The notes: generated from the sequence alone by a model not told the origin. 61,798 nt of DNA from Bordetella parapertussis (GCA_945890735.1 CAMDCZ010000007.1:1-61798), one strand, 5' to 3'. Counted from the stretch's first letter, positions 18,091-27,237 are shown. Numbers and translations: made by a program.

Positions 18091-20376
18091 TCAGCGTTTG
18101 ACGCAATCAGCAAAGTAATGGGTTTTTCCAATTGCATCTTTTTGTTCAACCAACCCATGAATATCAGTTTCAAAACCTGGGCATTTCAAGTTGAATTCAC
18201 GGGCAAATTTGAGATAGTCAACGATGGTCTTGTTAAATACCTCACCAGGAATGAGAAGTGGAATGCCGGGCGGATAAGGTGTCACCAAACTCGTGGTGAT
18301 TCGACCCTCTAGTTCATCGATGGGTACGCGCTCTGTATTGCGATGCGCAATCTGGGCATATGCATCACTGGGTTTCATGGCGGGTGTTAAATCACTGAGG
18401 TACATCTCTGTGGTGAGCCGTGCAATGTCGTGATTGGCATAAAGCGTGTGAATGTGGTGGCACAAATCGCGCAAACCCATTCGCTCATACATGGGCATTT
18501 TTTGGCAGAACTCGGGCAAGATGCGCCACAGGGGTTGGTTGCGATCGTAGTCGTCTTTGAATTGCTGAAGCGCTGTCAACAATGAATTCCAGCGTCCTTT
18601 GGTGATGCCAATGGTGAACATGATGAAAAAACTGTAGAGCCCGGTTTTTTCAACAATCACCCCATGTTCTGCCAAAAATTTGGTGACGATGCTGGCGGGT
18701 ATGCCAACAGTATCGAATTTGCCATTCAAATCCAGTCCAGGCGTGACAATGGTTGCCTTGATGGGGTCCAGCATATTGAACCCATCAGCCAAATCACCAA
18801 AGCCATGCCAATTGGCAGGTTCATTCTTTTTAGATTTGGATTTGCTTTCCGCCTTGATGACCCAGTCGTCAGCACGTCCAACACCATCTTCGACCAAGTG
18901 ATCAGGACCCCAGACCTTGAACCACCAGTCCTTGCCATATTCCTCATCCACTTTGCGCATGGCGCGTCTGAAGTCGAGCGCTTCGGCAATGCTTTCCTCG
19001 ACCAATGCAGTGCCACCAGGTGGCTCCATCATGGCAGCGGCAACATCACAACTGGCAATGATGCTGTACTGCGGGCTGGTACTGGTGTGCATCAAATAGG
19101 CCTCATTGAACAAATGCCTGTCCAAATGGTTGCGCTGCGAATCTTGCACCAAAACATGGCTGGCCTGACTGATGCCGGCCAGCAACTTGTGAACTGACTG
19201 GGTGGAATAAACCATGGACTCCATGGGTCGTTCACGTTTTTTACCCATGGCGTGGTAAGTGCCATAAAAAGGATGGAATGCAGCATGTGGCAGCCAAGCC
19301 TCATCGAAATGCAAGTTGGGTATGTAGCCATCCAACATTTTTTTGATGGTCTCGGTGTTGTACAAAACGCCGTCATAGGTAGATTGCGTCAAAGTCATCA
19401 CTTTGGGATAGATTTCCTCAGGATTCAAACCCTTGAGCAATGGATTGGCTCTGATTTTTGCCTTGATCGCCGTTGGCTCAAACTCGCTTTTTGGAATTGG
19501 CCCGATGATGCCGAAGTGGTTGCGTGTTGGCTTCATGAAAACAGGAACTGCGCCTGTCATGATGATGGCGTGCAAAACAGACTTATGGCAGTTGCGATCG
19601 ACGACCACGACGTCTCCGGGCGCAACCGTGTGGTGCCAAACAATCTTGTTCGAGGTGCTGGTTCCATTGGTGACAAAAAAGCAATGATCGGCGTTGAAAA
19701 TACGCGCTGCATTGCGCTCACTTTCGCCAATCGCACCATCATGGTCTAACAGTTGACCCAATTCTTCTACCGCATTGCAAACGTCAGCACGCAACATGTT
19801 TTCACCAAAAAACTGGTGAAACATTTGACCGACAGGGCTTTTCAAAAAGGCAACGCCGCCTGAGTGCCCAGGACAATGCCAGGAATAAGAACCGTCCTCG
19901 GCGTAATCCAGCAAGGCCTTGAAAAAAGGCGGTTGAACACTTTCAAGATAACTCTTGGCTTCGCGGATGATGTGTCTGGCTACAAACTCGGGCGTGTCCT
20001 CAAACATGTGAATGAAACCATGCAATTCACGCAAGATGTCATTGGGCAAATGTCTGGATGTTTTGGTTTCGCCGTAAACATAAATGGGAACATCCGCATT
20101 TTTTCGACGAACTTCATCGATGAAACTGCGCAAATTCACCACTGCCGGATCAAGGTCGGGGCCGGGAGTGAATTCTTCATCGTCAATCGACAAAATGAAT
20201 GCACTGGCTCGAGACTGCTGCTGGGCAAATTGACTCAGGTCGCCATAACTGGTGACGCCCATCACCTCATAGCCTTCACCCTCGATCGCTTGTGCCAAAG
20301 CACGAATCCCCAAACCGGAGGTGTTTTCCGATCGAAAGTCCTCGTCAATGATGACAATGGGAAAACGAAATTTCAT
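18091..20376 (-). CDS. Orn/Lys/Arg decarboxylase, fold type I with an N-terminal receiver-like domain
   Basis: PLP-dependent decarboxylase of basic amino acids (lysine, arginine or ornithine to the diamine), usually a large cytosolic oligomer. The 761-residue product has an N-terminal receiver-like (wing) domain, then the catalytic core with FVTNGTSTSNKIV, DRNCHKS and the PLP lysine in STQSVHKLLAG, and the family C-terminal domain. The ATG at 20376 has GGAG six bases upstream; a TTG at 20388 is less likely. It heads a six-gene run with the methylmalonyl-CoA genes. No matching antiporter gene is nearby, so an acid-stress pair is not indicated. Substrate cannot be assigned from sequence alone. 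Confidence 0.88.
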   Translation of the reverse strand: MKFRFPIVIIDEDFRSENTSGLGIRALAQAIEGEGYEVMGVTSYGDLSQFAQQQSRASAFILSIDDEEFTPGPDLDPAVVNLRSFIDEVRRKNADVPIYVYGETKTSRHLPNDILRELHGFIHMFEDTPEFVARHIIREAKSYLESVQPPFFKALLDYAEDGSYSWHCPGHSGGVAFLKSPVGQMFHQFFGENMLRADVCNAVEELGQLLDHDGAIGESERNAARIFNADHCFFVTNGTSTSNKIVWHHTVAPGDVVVVDRNCHKSVLHAIIMTGAVPVFMKPTRNHFGIIGPIPKSEFEPTAIKAKIRANPLLKGLNPEEIYPKVMTLTQSTYDGVLYNTETIKKMLDGYIPNLHFDEAWLPHAAFHPFYGTYHAMGKKRERPMESMVYSTQSVHKLLAGISQASHVLVQDSQRNHLDRHLFNEAYLMHTSTSPQYSIIASCDVAAAMMEPPGGTALVEESIAEALDFRRAMRKVDEEYGKDWWFKVWGPDHLVEDGVGRADDWVIKAESKSKSKKNEPANWHGFGDLADGFNMLDPIKATIVTPGLDLNGKFDTVGIPASIVTKFLAEHGVIVEKTGLYSFFIMFTIGITKGRWNSLLTALQQFKDDYDRNQPLWRILPEFCQKMPMYERMGLRDLCHHIHTLYANHDIARLTTEMYLSDLTPAMKPSDAYAQIAHRNTERVPIDELEGRITTSLVTPYPPGIPLLIPGEVFNKTIVDYLKFAREFNLKCPGFETDIHGLVEQKDAIGKTHYFADCVKR

Positions 20377-20419
20377 CAGCGACTCCAAGCCTCAAACTGG
20401 CAATTAACCAAAGACCTGA

Positions 20420-20440
20420 AGTGTACCCTTGGAGGGCACT
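20420..20440. promoter_or_regulatory. Dyad between decarboxylase and tRNA-Ser promoters
   Basis: AGTG-ta-CCCT-tgg-AGGG-CACT is an inverted repeat with a two-base bulge, lying between the divergent decarboxylase operon and tRNA-Ser. On the minus strand it overlaps a plausible promoter (TTGTAG, 16 bases, TACACT). On the plus strand a TACAAT -10 for the tRNA follows at 20443-20448. It could be an operator; no regulator is assigned. Confidence 0.35.
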
Positions 20441-20457
20441 GCTACAATCATTTGCAT

Positions 20458-20549
<92 letters not shown>

Positions 20550-20583
20550 TTTGCTACACCAACTGTTCGGTGAGCCTAAGCAG

Positions 20584-20614
20584 CATTCAACAAGCTCGTA
20601 GAGCCTGTTGAATG
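20584..20614. terminator. Strong hairpin between tRNA-Ser and the lipoprotein gene
   Basis: CATTCAACA (20584-20592) pairs perfectly with TGTTGAATG (20606-20614). Inside it GCTC pairs with GAGC around a GTA loop, giving 13 base pairs in all. It separates the tRNA-Ser transcript from the convergent lipoprotein gene. No run of T follows directly on either strand, so it may be a processing or bidirectional termination structure rather than a classic intrinsic terminator. Confidence 0.5.
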
Positions 20615-20626
20615 GGCATATATCAA

Positions 20627-20773
20627 TTATTTTTTAGCTTCATCCGACTGGAATACACCAGACACTGTGTTCGCGACTGAGTCGTAAGCCGAAGCCAATG
20701 TTGAACAGCCGGAAACAGTCACGCCAATCAAGAGGTAAGTGGCTACAGCGGTGTATTTCAAAAAATGTGACAT
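20627..20773 (-). CDS. Small putative lipoprotein, 48 residues
   Basis: A short gene with AAGGA seven bases before an ATG. The product has a basic-hydrophobic signal peptide and a lipobox VSGC with the lipidated cysteine at residue 23, leaving a mature peptide of only 26 residues (CSTLASAYDS then VANTVSGVFQSDEAKK). Size and layout resemble entericidin-type small lipoproteins, but sequence similarity is weak. A possible promoter (TTGCAG, 17 bases, GATATG) lies upstream in the AT-rich 20774-20898 spacer after ppk. It is probably attached to a membrane; the function is unknown. Confidence 0.7.
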   Translation of the reverse strand: MSHFLKYTAVATYLLIGVTVSGCSTLASAYDSVANTVSGVFQSDEAKK

Positions 20774-20898
20774 TGGAATTCCTTTTTAACAATGAGAAAT
20801 GCAGACGTCATATCTTAGAACAACACAAGAACTGCAAAAAACCAAAAAAAGAATTTATTTAGATTCATCCATATATATAAACAGATGCTTTAGAAGTA

Positions 20899-22938
20899 TC
20901 AGCTGTGTCTCTTCATCAATTCTTGTTGTGCACTCAGTGGTTGGGTGCCCGTTTGGTTTTTGACTCGGACATATTGCCCAGACAGGTCCAAGGTCCACGC
21001 ATCTGCACTATCTCCCAAATACGCTACCAAGCACTCATCAACGATTCGTTGACGAAGGGCTGCATCGAGCACTGGCCATGCAACCTCGATGCGGCGCATC
21101 ATATTTCGATTCATCCAATCAGCGCTCGACAAATACAGATGATCGTCCACACCTGAACGGAAATAAAAAACCCTGGAATGCTCCAAAAACCGACCGATGA
21201 TTGAACGTACCCTGATGCGGTCGGTGAAACCAGGTTGCAACGCCGGCAATATACAAGCGCCACGCACAATCAAGTCGATGTCCACCCCAGCAGCACTCGC
21301 TTGAACCAAGGCGTTGGCCAATCGCAGATCTGTCAGCGAGTTCATTTTCAAAATAATTCGCCCTGAGATACCTTGGATGCAAGCCTTTGCGACCATGTCC
21401 ACCATGGATACCAATTCATTTTGCAAACTGAATGGCGCCATCCAAAAATGGTTCAGTTGAGACAACCGCGTTTGCGATGCCAACTGAGAAAAAACCTGCT
21501 CCATGTCAGCTGTTAATTGCGGGTCGGCAGTCAAATGACTGATGTCTGTATAGAGTCGTGCTGTTTTGGCGTTGTAGTTACCCGTGGACAAATGACCATA
21601 TCGAACCAAACGCCCTCTTTCACGCCGGGTAATCAGCAGCATCTTGGCATGTGTCTTTAACCCAACCACACCGTAAACAACTTGAGCGCCGATTGACTCC
21701 AACCTTTCCGCCCAATTGATGTTGGCTTCTTCATCAAACCTGGCTTTGATTTCAACCACTGCTGTGACTTCTTTACCCAAGCGAACGGCTTCCCGAAGCA
21801 AGTCCATCAATTCAGAATCCAGTCCAGTGCGATAAATGGTTTGCTTGATAGCCAAGACGTTGGGATCTTGAATGGCTTCACGCAAAAAATCCAAAACAGC
21901 TGCAAAAGACTCGAATGGCTGATGAATCAAAACATCACCCTTTTTGATTCGATCAAAAATCGACTCGCCTTCCAGCAATTGTTTGGGATAACAACCTTGG
22001 TGAGGCTGAAATAAAAGCTGCGGCTGATCAATCAAATCAATCATTTGGCTCAAGCGCACCAAATTGACAGGGCCAGGTACCAGGTACAAAGCCTCACGTG
22101 GCAGCTGAAATTGGCGCAATAAAAATTCCGACAAGTACTCTGAGCATTCGGAAGAAACTTCCAACCTGACAGCGCGTCCAAAATGCCTCTGCTCAAGCCC
22201 CTGACGCAATGCCGTTCTTAAATTTTTAGCATCCTCCTCGTCGACCAGCAGATCTGAGTCTCGTGTGACTCGGAACTGAGAAAAATCACCCACCACACGA
22301 TCAGGAAACAAGTCACTCAAATGCGAGCGAATCACGCTGGAAAGGGTGACTATCTGAATGCCGCCGCCAGAAGTCTTGGTAGGCAGCAAGATCAATCGAG
22401 GTAAAGATCGGGGTACTTTGACAATCGCAATGTCATTTTCTCTGCCGAAAGCATCCTTACCAGAGAGCCGAACAATAAAGTTCAATGACTTGTTGGCAAC
22501 CTGGGGGAATGGATGCGCAGGGTCCAAGCTGACGGGCGTGAGTAAAGGGCGCACATCACGATTGAAGTATTGCTTCACCCATCTTCGTTGGGTGGTATTG
22601 CGTTCCTCATGCGTGATCAAATGAATATCTTGCGATTTGAACGCTTTGAGCAAATCATCATTGAATACCCTGTATTGCTCGTGAACAAGTTCATGTGCAA
22701 CACGTGATACCCGTTTGTAACTTTCCTCCGTAAAAGCACCTGCAGACTTTTTGTGTTCAGACCTGTGCAAATGGAGTGCAACCCTGACCTCAAAAAACTC
22801 GTCCAAGTTGGAAGAAACAATACACAAATACCGCAGTCTTTCCAGCAAAGGGACTTCAGGGCGCTTGGCCCAATCCAATACCCGTGCATTGAATGACAAT
22901 GTGCTTTCATCTCGGTCAATGAATGTGGCTTGGGACAT
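20899..22938 (-). CDS. ppk1: Polyphosphate kinase 1
   Basis: Reversibly polymerises the gamma-phosphate of ATP into inorganic polyphosphate. The 679-residue product has the N-terminal domain (LSWNARVL-like LSFNARVLDWAKRP, SSNLDEFFEVRV), the head domain, and the phospholipase-D-like catalytic domains. The phosphorylated histidine is expected in RYGHLSTGNYN, with the second HxK-type region near FLEHSRVFYF. It follows glmM by ten bases, so it is likely the last gene of the ftsH-folP-glmM-ppk transcript. Confidence 0.95.
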   Translation of the reverse strand: MSQATFIDRDESTLSFNARVLDWAKRPEVPLLERLRYLCIVSSNLDEFFEVRVALHLHRSEHKKSAGAFTEESYKRVSRVAHELVHEQYRVFNDDLLKAFKSQDIHLITHEERNTTQRRWVKQYFNRDVRPLLTPVSLDPAHPFPQVANKSLNFIVRLSGKDAFGRENDIAIVKVPRSLPRLILLPTKTSGGGIQIVTLSSVIRSHLSDLFPDRVVGDFSQFRVTRDSDLLVDEEDAKNLRTALRQGLEQRHFGRAVRLEVSSECSEYLSEFLLRQFQLPREALYLVPGPVNLVRLSQMIDLIDQPQLLFQPHQGCYPKQLLEGESIFDRIKKGDVLIHQPFESFAAVLDFLREAIQDPNVLAIKQTIYRTGLDSELMDLLREAVRLGKEVTAVVEIKARFDEEANINWAERLESIGAQVVYGVVGLKTHAKMLLITRRERGRLVRYGHLSTGNYNAKTARLYTDISHLTADPQLTADMEQVFSQLASQTRLSQLNHFWMAPFSLQNELVSMVDMVAKACIQGISGRIILKMNSLTDLRLANALVQASAAGVDIDLIVRGACILPALQPGFTDRIRVRSIIGRFLEHSRVFYFRSGVDDHLYLSSADWMNRNMMRRIEVAWPVLDAALRQRIVDECLVAYLGDSADAWTLDLSGQYVRVKNQTGTQPLSAQQELMKRHS

Positions 22939-22948
22939 GTGCTTCTAC

Positions 22949-24280
22949 CTATCGCGCTAAAGTATCTGCCATGGATTGAGCGTGGTTTTTGGCAATGCCC
23001 TCGCTCTTGGCTTCGACCATGATTCGCAAAACAGGTTCAGTCCCACTGGGTCTGATCAAGACACGACCATCTTGTCCAAGTGAATCTTCAACCCGGGCAA
23101 TTTGCGCCTGAAAAAGTGCATCTGTTTTCCAATCCAAGCCCTCAGGTAACTTGACATTGAGCAGACATTGGGGAAGTAGCTCAACACCCGCCAACAGCTC
23201 TGCAGGCGCAGCGTTCGCACGAATACAGGCCTGTAAGACTTGAAGGGCACTGATCAAACCATCGCCTGTGGAATGCTTGTCCAACATCAGCAAATGACCA
23301 GATCCCTCACCGCCCAAGAGCAATTGATGTTGCGACAAGGTTTCCAATACATACCTGTCCCCCACCTTTGCCCGATGCAATTGAATGCCGCGCCGACTCA
23401 ACGCCATTTCAACGCCCTTGTTGGTCATCAAAGTGCCTACAACGGCTGTCAATTGATGGCCAGAACGCAACCTATCGATGGCCAGCAAATAAAGCAATTC
23501 ATCGCCAGTGAACAACCGCCCAGCGGCGTCAACAACCAGCAAGCGGTCTGCATCGCCATCCAGGGCAACACCAAAATCAGCGCGATGACTCAGCACGCTT
23601 TGAATCAAGGACTCAGGGTGAGTTGCACCGACTTCATGATTGATATTCAAACCATTCGGCTCACATCCGATGACAACGACATCCGCACCCAATTCAGAAA
23701 AAATCGTTGGCGCAATCAGATAGGCTGCGCCGTGGGCAGCATCAACGACAATTTTCTTGCCTTTGAATGTGAGGTCAGGGTCAAACGTGCTTTTGCAAAA
23801 CTCGATGTACCGACCAGCTGCATCATCCAATCGCTTGGCTTTTCCGATGGCTGATGACGTTACCCAGATCGGAGGGCTTTGTAATTTCTCTTCTATGGCG
23901 ACTTCCCAGGCATCGTCTAACTTGGCGCCTTCTGCGCTGAAAAATTTGATGCCATTGTCCTCAAATGGGTTGTGGCTGGCACTGATGACCACCCCCAAAC
24001 TCGCCCGCAATGCTTTGGTTAAAAATGCAACGCCGGGTGTTGGTAACGGTCCAAGCAAAACAACATCCACACCGGCTGAATTGAATCCAGCCTCCAAAGC
24101 CGATTCCAACATATAGCCTGAAATACGGGTATCTTTGCCAATCAAAACGCGTGGGCGCGCATCAGTCTGCCTGAGGTGGTGGCCTACCGCATTGGCCAAA
24201 TGGAGCATGAAGTCTGGCGTGATGGGATGAACACCGACACGCCCCCGAATGCCGTCCGTACCAAAATAGTGTCTTGTCAT
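22949..24280 (-). CDS. glmM: Phosphoglucosamine mutase
   Basis: Interconverts glucosamine-6-phosphate and glucosamine-1-phosphate for peptidoglycan and lipopolysaccharide precursors. The 443-residue product begins MTRHYFGTDGIRGRVG. The phosphoserine loop is SASHNPFEDNGIKFF, the metal-binding loop DGDADR, the sugar-binding loop GGEGSGH, and the phosphate-binding loop RPSGTEPVLRIMVE. The ATG at 24280 fits the family N-terminus; an open-frame extension to 24301 does not. It follows folP by 17 bases, the same order as in E. coli. Confidence 0.96.
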   Translation of the reverse strand: MTRHYFGTDGIRGRVGVHPITPDFMLHLANAVGHHLRQTDARPRVLIGKDTRISGYMLESALEAGFNSAGVDVVLLGPLPTPGVAFLTKALRASLGVVISASHNPFEDNGIKFFSAEGAKLDDAWEVAIEEKLQSPPIWVTSSAIGKAKRLDDAAGRYIEFCKSTFDPDLTFKGKKIVVDAAHGAAYLIAPTIFSELGADVVVIGCEPNGLNINHEVGATHPESLIQSVLSHRADFGVALDGDADRLLVVDAAGRLFTGDELLYLLAIDRLRSGHQLTAVVGTLMTNKGVEMALSRRGIQLHRAKVGDRYVLETLSQHQLLLGGEGSGHLLMLDKHSTGDGLISALQVLQACIRANAAPAELLAGVELLPQCLLNVKLPEGLDWKTDALFQAQIARVEDSLGQDGRVLIRPSGTEPVLRIMVEAKSEGIAKNHAQSMADTLAR

Positions 24281-24297
24281 CAAATCATTCCTTCCAC

Positions 24298-25185
24298 TCA
24301 TTTCATGGGTTCGGTGTTATTTTCAATAGCCGTCCAGACTTTGAGTGCTTCGGTCGTGGCTTTGACATCATGTACACGAAGGATTTTGGCACCACGCTCA
24401 ACAGCCAGCAAAGCAGCAGCGATGCTAGGGACCAATCTTTCGGAAGCATCCAATCCCGTGATTTGACCCAAGGCAGACTTTCTTGACCAACCCACCAAGA
24501 TGGGCAGTCCCAAGCGCATGAAACTATCTTGGTGACGTAAAAGCGAAAAATTTTGTGCTGTTGTTTTACCAAAACCCACGCCTGGGTCAAGAACCAGTCT
24601 GTTTCGATGCATACCTGCATGGTCTGTTTCTGAAAGCCGATCCTGAAAGAATTGACAGATGCTTGAAACAACGTCACCTTGCATGGGCGCCAATTGCATG
24701 GTTGCAGGTTGGCCATGCATGTGCATCAAGCAAACACCACATTTGTATGCAGAGACCACCGCCATCGAATGACCCATGCGCAATGCCCAAATGTCGTTGA
24801 TGATATCCACACCCATGTCCAATGCCCTGTGCATATTTTCAGGATGGTAAGTGTCCATGGAAACAGGCTTGTTCCATGTCATCAATTCATCCAGCACGGG
24901 TTGAACACGCGCCCATTCTTCCTCAGCCGTCAAGGCTTGTGCACCTGGACGCGTAGATTCCCCGCCGATGTCCAAAATATCGGCGCCCTCGAACAAAAGT
25001 TGCTGCGCCAAACCGATTGCTTGCGCGGGCGTGGTCGTGCTGGCGTGCCTTCCTGAAAATGAGTCGGGGGTGACATTCACGATGCCCATCACCAAGGGCT
25101 TGTGCAATGGAAGCTGGAATCGAGAAGTCTGCCAAAAATCAAAATGGGGCCGAAGCCCCATTTTTTGATCGCCCGCCTGCTTCAT
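24298..25185 (-). CDS. folP: Dihydropteroate synthase
   Basis: Condenses p-aminobenzoate with the pterin diphosphate to give dihydropteroate in folate synthesis; target of sulfonamides. The 295-residue product has MGIVNVTPDSFSG and DIGGESTRPGA at the pterin-binding end, with NDIW and the arginine near the C-terminus (LRVHDV). The first ATG overlaps the ftsH stop by four bases (ATGA), supporting the long N-terminus and translational coupling. Confidence 0.95.
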   Translation of the reverse strand: MKQAGDQKMGLRPHFDFWQTSRFQLPLHKPLVMGIVNVTPDSFSGRHASTTTPAQAIGLAQQLLFEGADILDIGGESTRPGAQALTAEEEWARVQPVLDELMTWNKPVSMDTYHPENMHRALDMGVDIINDIWALRMGHSMAVVSAYKCGVCLMHMHGQPATMQLAPMQGDVVSSICQFFQDRLSETDHAGMHRNRLVLDPGVGFGKTTAQNFSLLRHQDSFMRLGLPILVGWSRKSALGQITGLDASERLVPSIAAALLAVERGAKILRVHDVKATTEALKVWTAIENNTEPMK

Positions 25186-27098
25186 GCCGCAGATGGAGAT
25201 GCATTGGGTTGAACGGCCTCTGGTGTGCCGCCATTGCCATCACCAGAAGACGGAGTACGCGGTGTCCAGTCTTTAGGCGGACGGGGAGGACGACCAGCCA
25301 TGATGTCATCCAATTGGTCGCTGTCTATGGTTTCCCATTCCAGCAAGGCCTTGGCCATTGCATGCATTTTGTCCGCATTTTCCTCGATCAACCGCCTGGC
25401 CAAACTGTACTGGGCATCAATGATGTTTCTGACTTCATCATCAACCTTTTTCATGGTCGATTCACTCATGTTGGTTGTTTTGGTCACCGAACGACCCAAG
25501 AAAACTTCACCTTCGTTTTCAGCATAAACCATTGGACCCAGTGCTTCAGACATACCGTAACGCATCACCATGTCACGTGCAATTTGAGTGGCGCGCTCAA
25601 AATCATTCGAGGCCCCCGTTGTCATCTGGTCCATGAAAACCTCTTCGGCAATCCGTCCCCCAAACAACATGCTGATTTGGTTCAACATGTAAGTCCGGTC
25701 GTAGCTGTAGCGATCTGCCACTGGCAAACTCATGGTCACGCCAAGGGCACGTCCACGCGGGATGATGGTGACCTTGTGGACAGGATCACATTTGGGCAAA
25801 AGCTTACCGATCAGGGCGTGGCCTGATTCATGGTAGGCCGTGTTGCGACGCTCCTCTTCGGGCATCACCATGCTTCTGCGCTCAGGGCCCATCAGGATTT
25901 TGTCTTTGGCTTTCTCAAAATCCTGCATCTCAACAACACGCGCATTGCGACGAGCAGCCATCAAAGCAGCTTCATTGGTCAAGTTCGCCAAGTCCGCTCC
26001 ACTCATGCCAGGGGTGCCACGTGCAATCACACCTGGAGACACATCTTGCCCCACAGGAATTTTTCGCATGTGCACATTCAGAATCTGCTCACGGCCACGG
26101 ATGTCCGGCAATGTGACATAAACCTGTCTGTCAAAACGACCTGGCCGCAACAAAGCTGCATCCAAGATGTCTGGACGGTTGGTGGCTGCCACCACAATCA
26201 CGCCCAGATTTGTCTCAAAACCATCCATCTCGACCAGCATCTGATTGAGCGTTTGCTCTCTCTCATCATTGCCGCCACCCAATCCTGCGCCACGCTGGCG
26301 ACCCACCGCATCAATTTCATCGATGAAAATAATGCAAGGGGCATTTTTCTTGGCATTTTCAAACATGTCGCGCACCCGGGCTGCGCCAACACCGACAAAC
26401 ATCTCCACAAAGTCAGAGCCAGAGATGCTGAAGAAAGGTACTTTGGCCTCACCAGCGATGCCTTTGGCCAAAAGTGTTTTACCCGTGCCGGGAGGACCAA
26501 CAAGCAACAGGCCACGAGGTATGCGCCCGCCGAGCTTTTGAAACTTTTGAGGGTCCTTCAAAAAATCAACAACTTCTTTGACCTCTTCTTTGGCCTCATC
26601 GCAACCAGCGACATCTGCAAATGTCACAGTGTTGTTGTTTTCATCCAGCATCCGGGCTTTGCTTTTTCCAAAGCTGAAAGCACCCCCTTTGCCACCACCT
26701 TGCATCTGACGCATGAAATAAACCCACACACCAATCAGCAACAACATGGGCCCCCAGCTGACCAACAAAGTCATCAACAGTGAGCCTTCTTCACGGGGCT
26801 TCACGTCAAATTTAACGTTGTTAGAAATCAGGTCACCAACCAAACCGCGGTCAAGGTAAGTGGCATTGGTCCGCACTTTCCTGTCATCTGTGGTTGTTGC
26901 AACAATTTCAGTCCCACCCTGACCCTCTTGGATGGTGGCGGATTTGATGCGCTTACCCCTGACCTCATCGAGAAAATCCGAATAGGCCAAGTAGCCATTT
27001 CCCGCTTGACCACGGGAGTCAAATTGTTTGAAAACAGTGAAAAGCACCAGGGCGATCACCAACCAAACGGCCAATTTAGAAAACCAGGGGTTATTCAA
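25182..27098 (-). CDS. ftsH: ATP-dependent zinc metalloprotease FtsH
   Basis: Membrane-anchored AAA+ protease for quality control and regulated proteolysis (for example LpxC and sigma32 in E. coli). The 638-residue product has two N-terminal membrane segments (about residues 7-23 and 105-125), Walker A GPPGTGKT, Walker B IIFIDEID, the second region of homology, and zinc site HESGH, with a Pro/Gly-rich tail. The start is TTG at 27098, preceded by GGAG at ideal six-base spacing; there is no better ATG. An upstream hairpin (27122-27138) and a short open frame overlap its start region. Confidence 0.96.
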   Translation of the reverse strand: MNNPWFSKLAVWLVIALVLFTVFKQFDSRGQAGNGYLAYSDFLDEVRGKRIKSATIQEGQGGTEIVATTTDDRKVRTNATYLDRGLVGDLISNNVKFDVKPREEGSLLMTLLVSWGPMLLLIGVWVYFMRQMQGGGKGGAFSFGKSKARMLDENNNTVTFADVAGCDEAKEEVKEVVDFLKDPQKFQKLGGRIPRGLLLVGPPGTGKTLLAKGIAGEAKVPFFSISGSDFVEMFVGVGAARVRDMFENAKKNAPCIIFIDEIDAVGRQRGAGLGGGNDEREQTLNQMLVEMDGFETNLGVIVVAATNRPDILDAALLRPGRFDRQVYVTLPDIRGREQILNVHMRKIPVGQDVSPGVIARGTPGMSGADLANLTNEAALMAARRNARVVEMQDFEKAKDKILMGPERRSMVMPEEERRNTAYHESGHALIGKLLPKCDPVHKVTIIPRGRALGVTMSLPVADRYSYDRTYMLNQISMLFGGRIAEEVFMDQMTTGASNDFERATQIARDMVMRYGMSEALGPMVYAENEGEVFLGRSVTKTTNMSESTMKKVDDEVRNIIDAQYSLARRLIEENADKMHAMAKALLEWETIDSDQLDDIMAGRPPRPPKDWTPRTPSSGDGNGGTPEAVQPNASPSAA

Positions 27099-27237
27099 GG
27101 CAAACTCCAGTCAAAGCATGTCTTGGCGATATGCCAAGCACGAAGGTTGAGGCCATTTTAGGCTTTTCAAGACGACCTTCAGTCAGAAGTGTTTTAAGCA
27201 GCACCCAAACCCTGTCAGGCACCTTGTCATTGTTCAT
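27091..27237 (-). other. Unassigned 48-codon open frame ending across the ftsH start
   Basis: The rlmE-ftsH spacer on the minus strand holds an ATG-started frame of 48 codons (MNNDKVPDRVWVLLKT at its start) whose TAA stop falls five bases past the ftsH TTG, so the two overlap. I see no clear ribosome-binding site and recognise no family. It may be chance, or a leader peptide coupled to ftsH. Confidence 0.25.
27122..27138 (-). other. Hairpin in the ftsH 5' leader
   Basis: CTTGGC, GATAT loop, GCCAAG forms a perfect six-base-pair stem 24 bases upstream of the ftsH TTG. No T run follows, so it is more likely an mRNA structure than a terminator. Confidence 0.4.

Noticed and set aside
25830..26783. 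Plus-strand open frame of 317 codons opposite ftsH
   Set aside because: Antisense of the conserved AAA+ domain; no recognisable domain or start signal. Other long antisense frames (for example opposite the aminotransferase and pccA) were dropped for the same reason.
27099..27190. Heat-shock (sigma32) promoter for ftsH
   Set aside because: A CTTGAAAA sequence is present, but the matching CCCCAT-type -10 is not convincing; an ordinary TAAAAT element fits as well.
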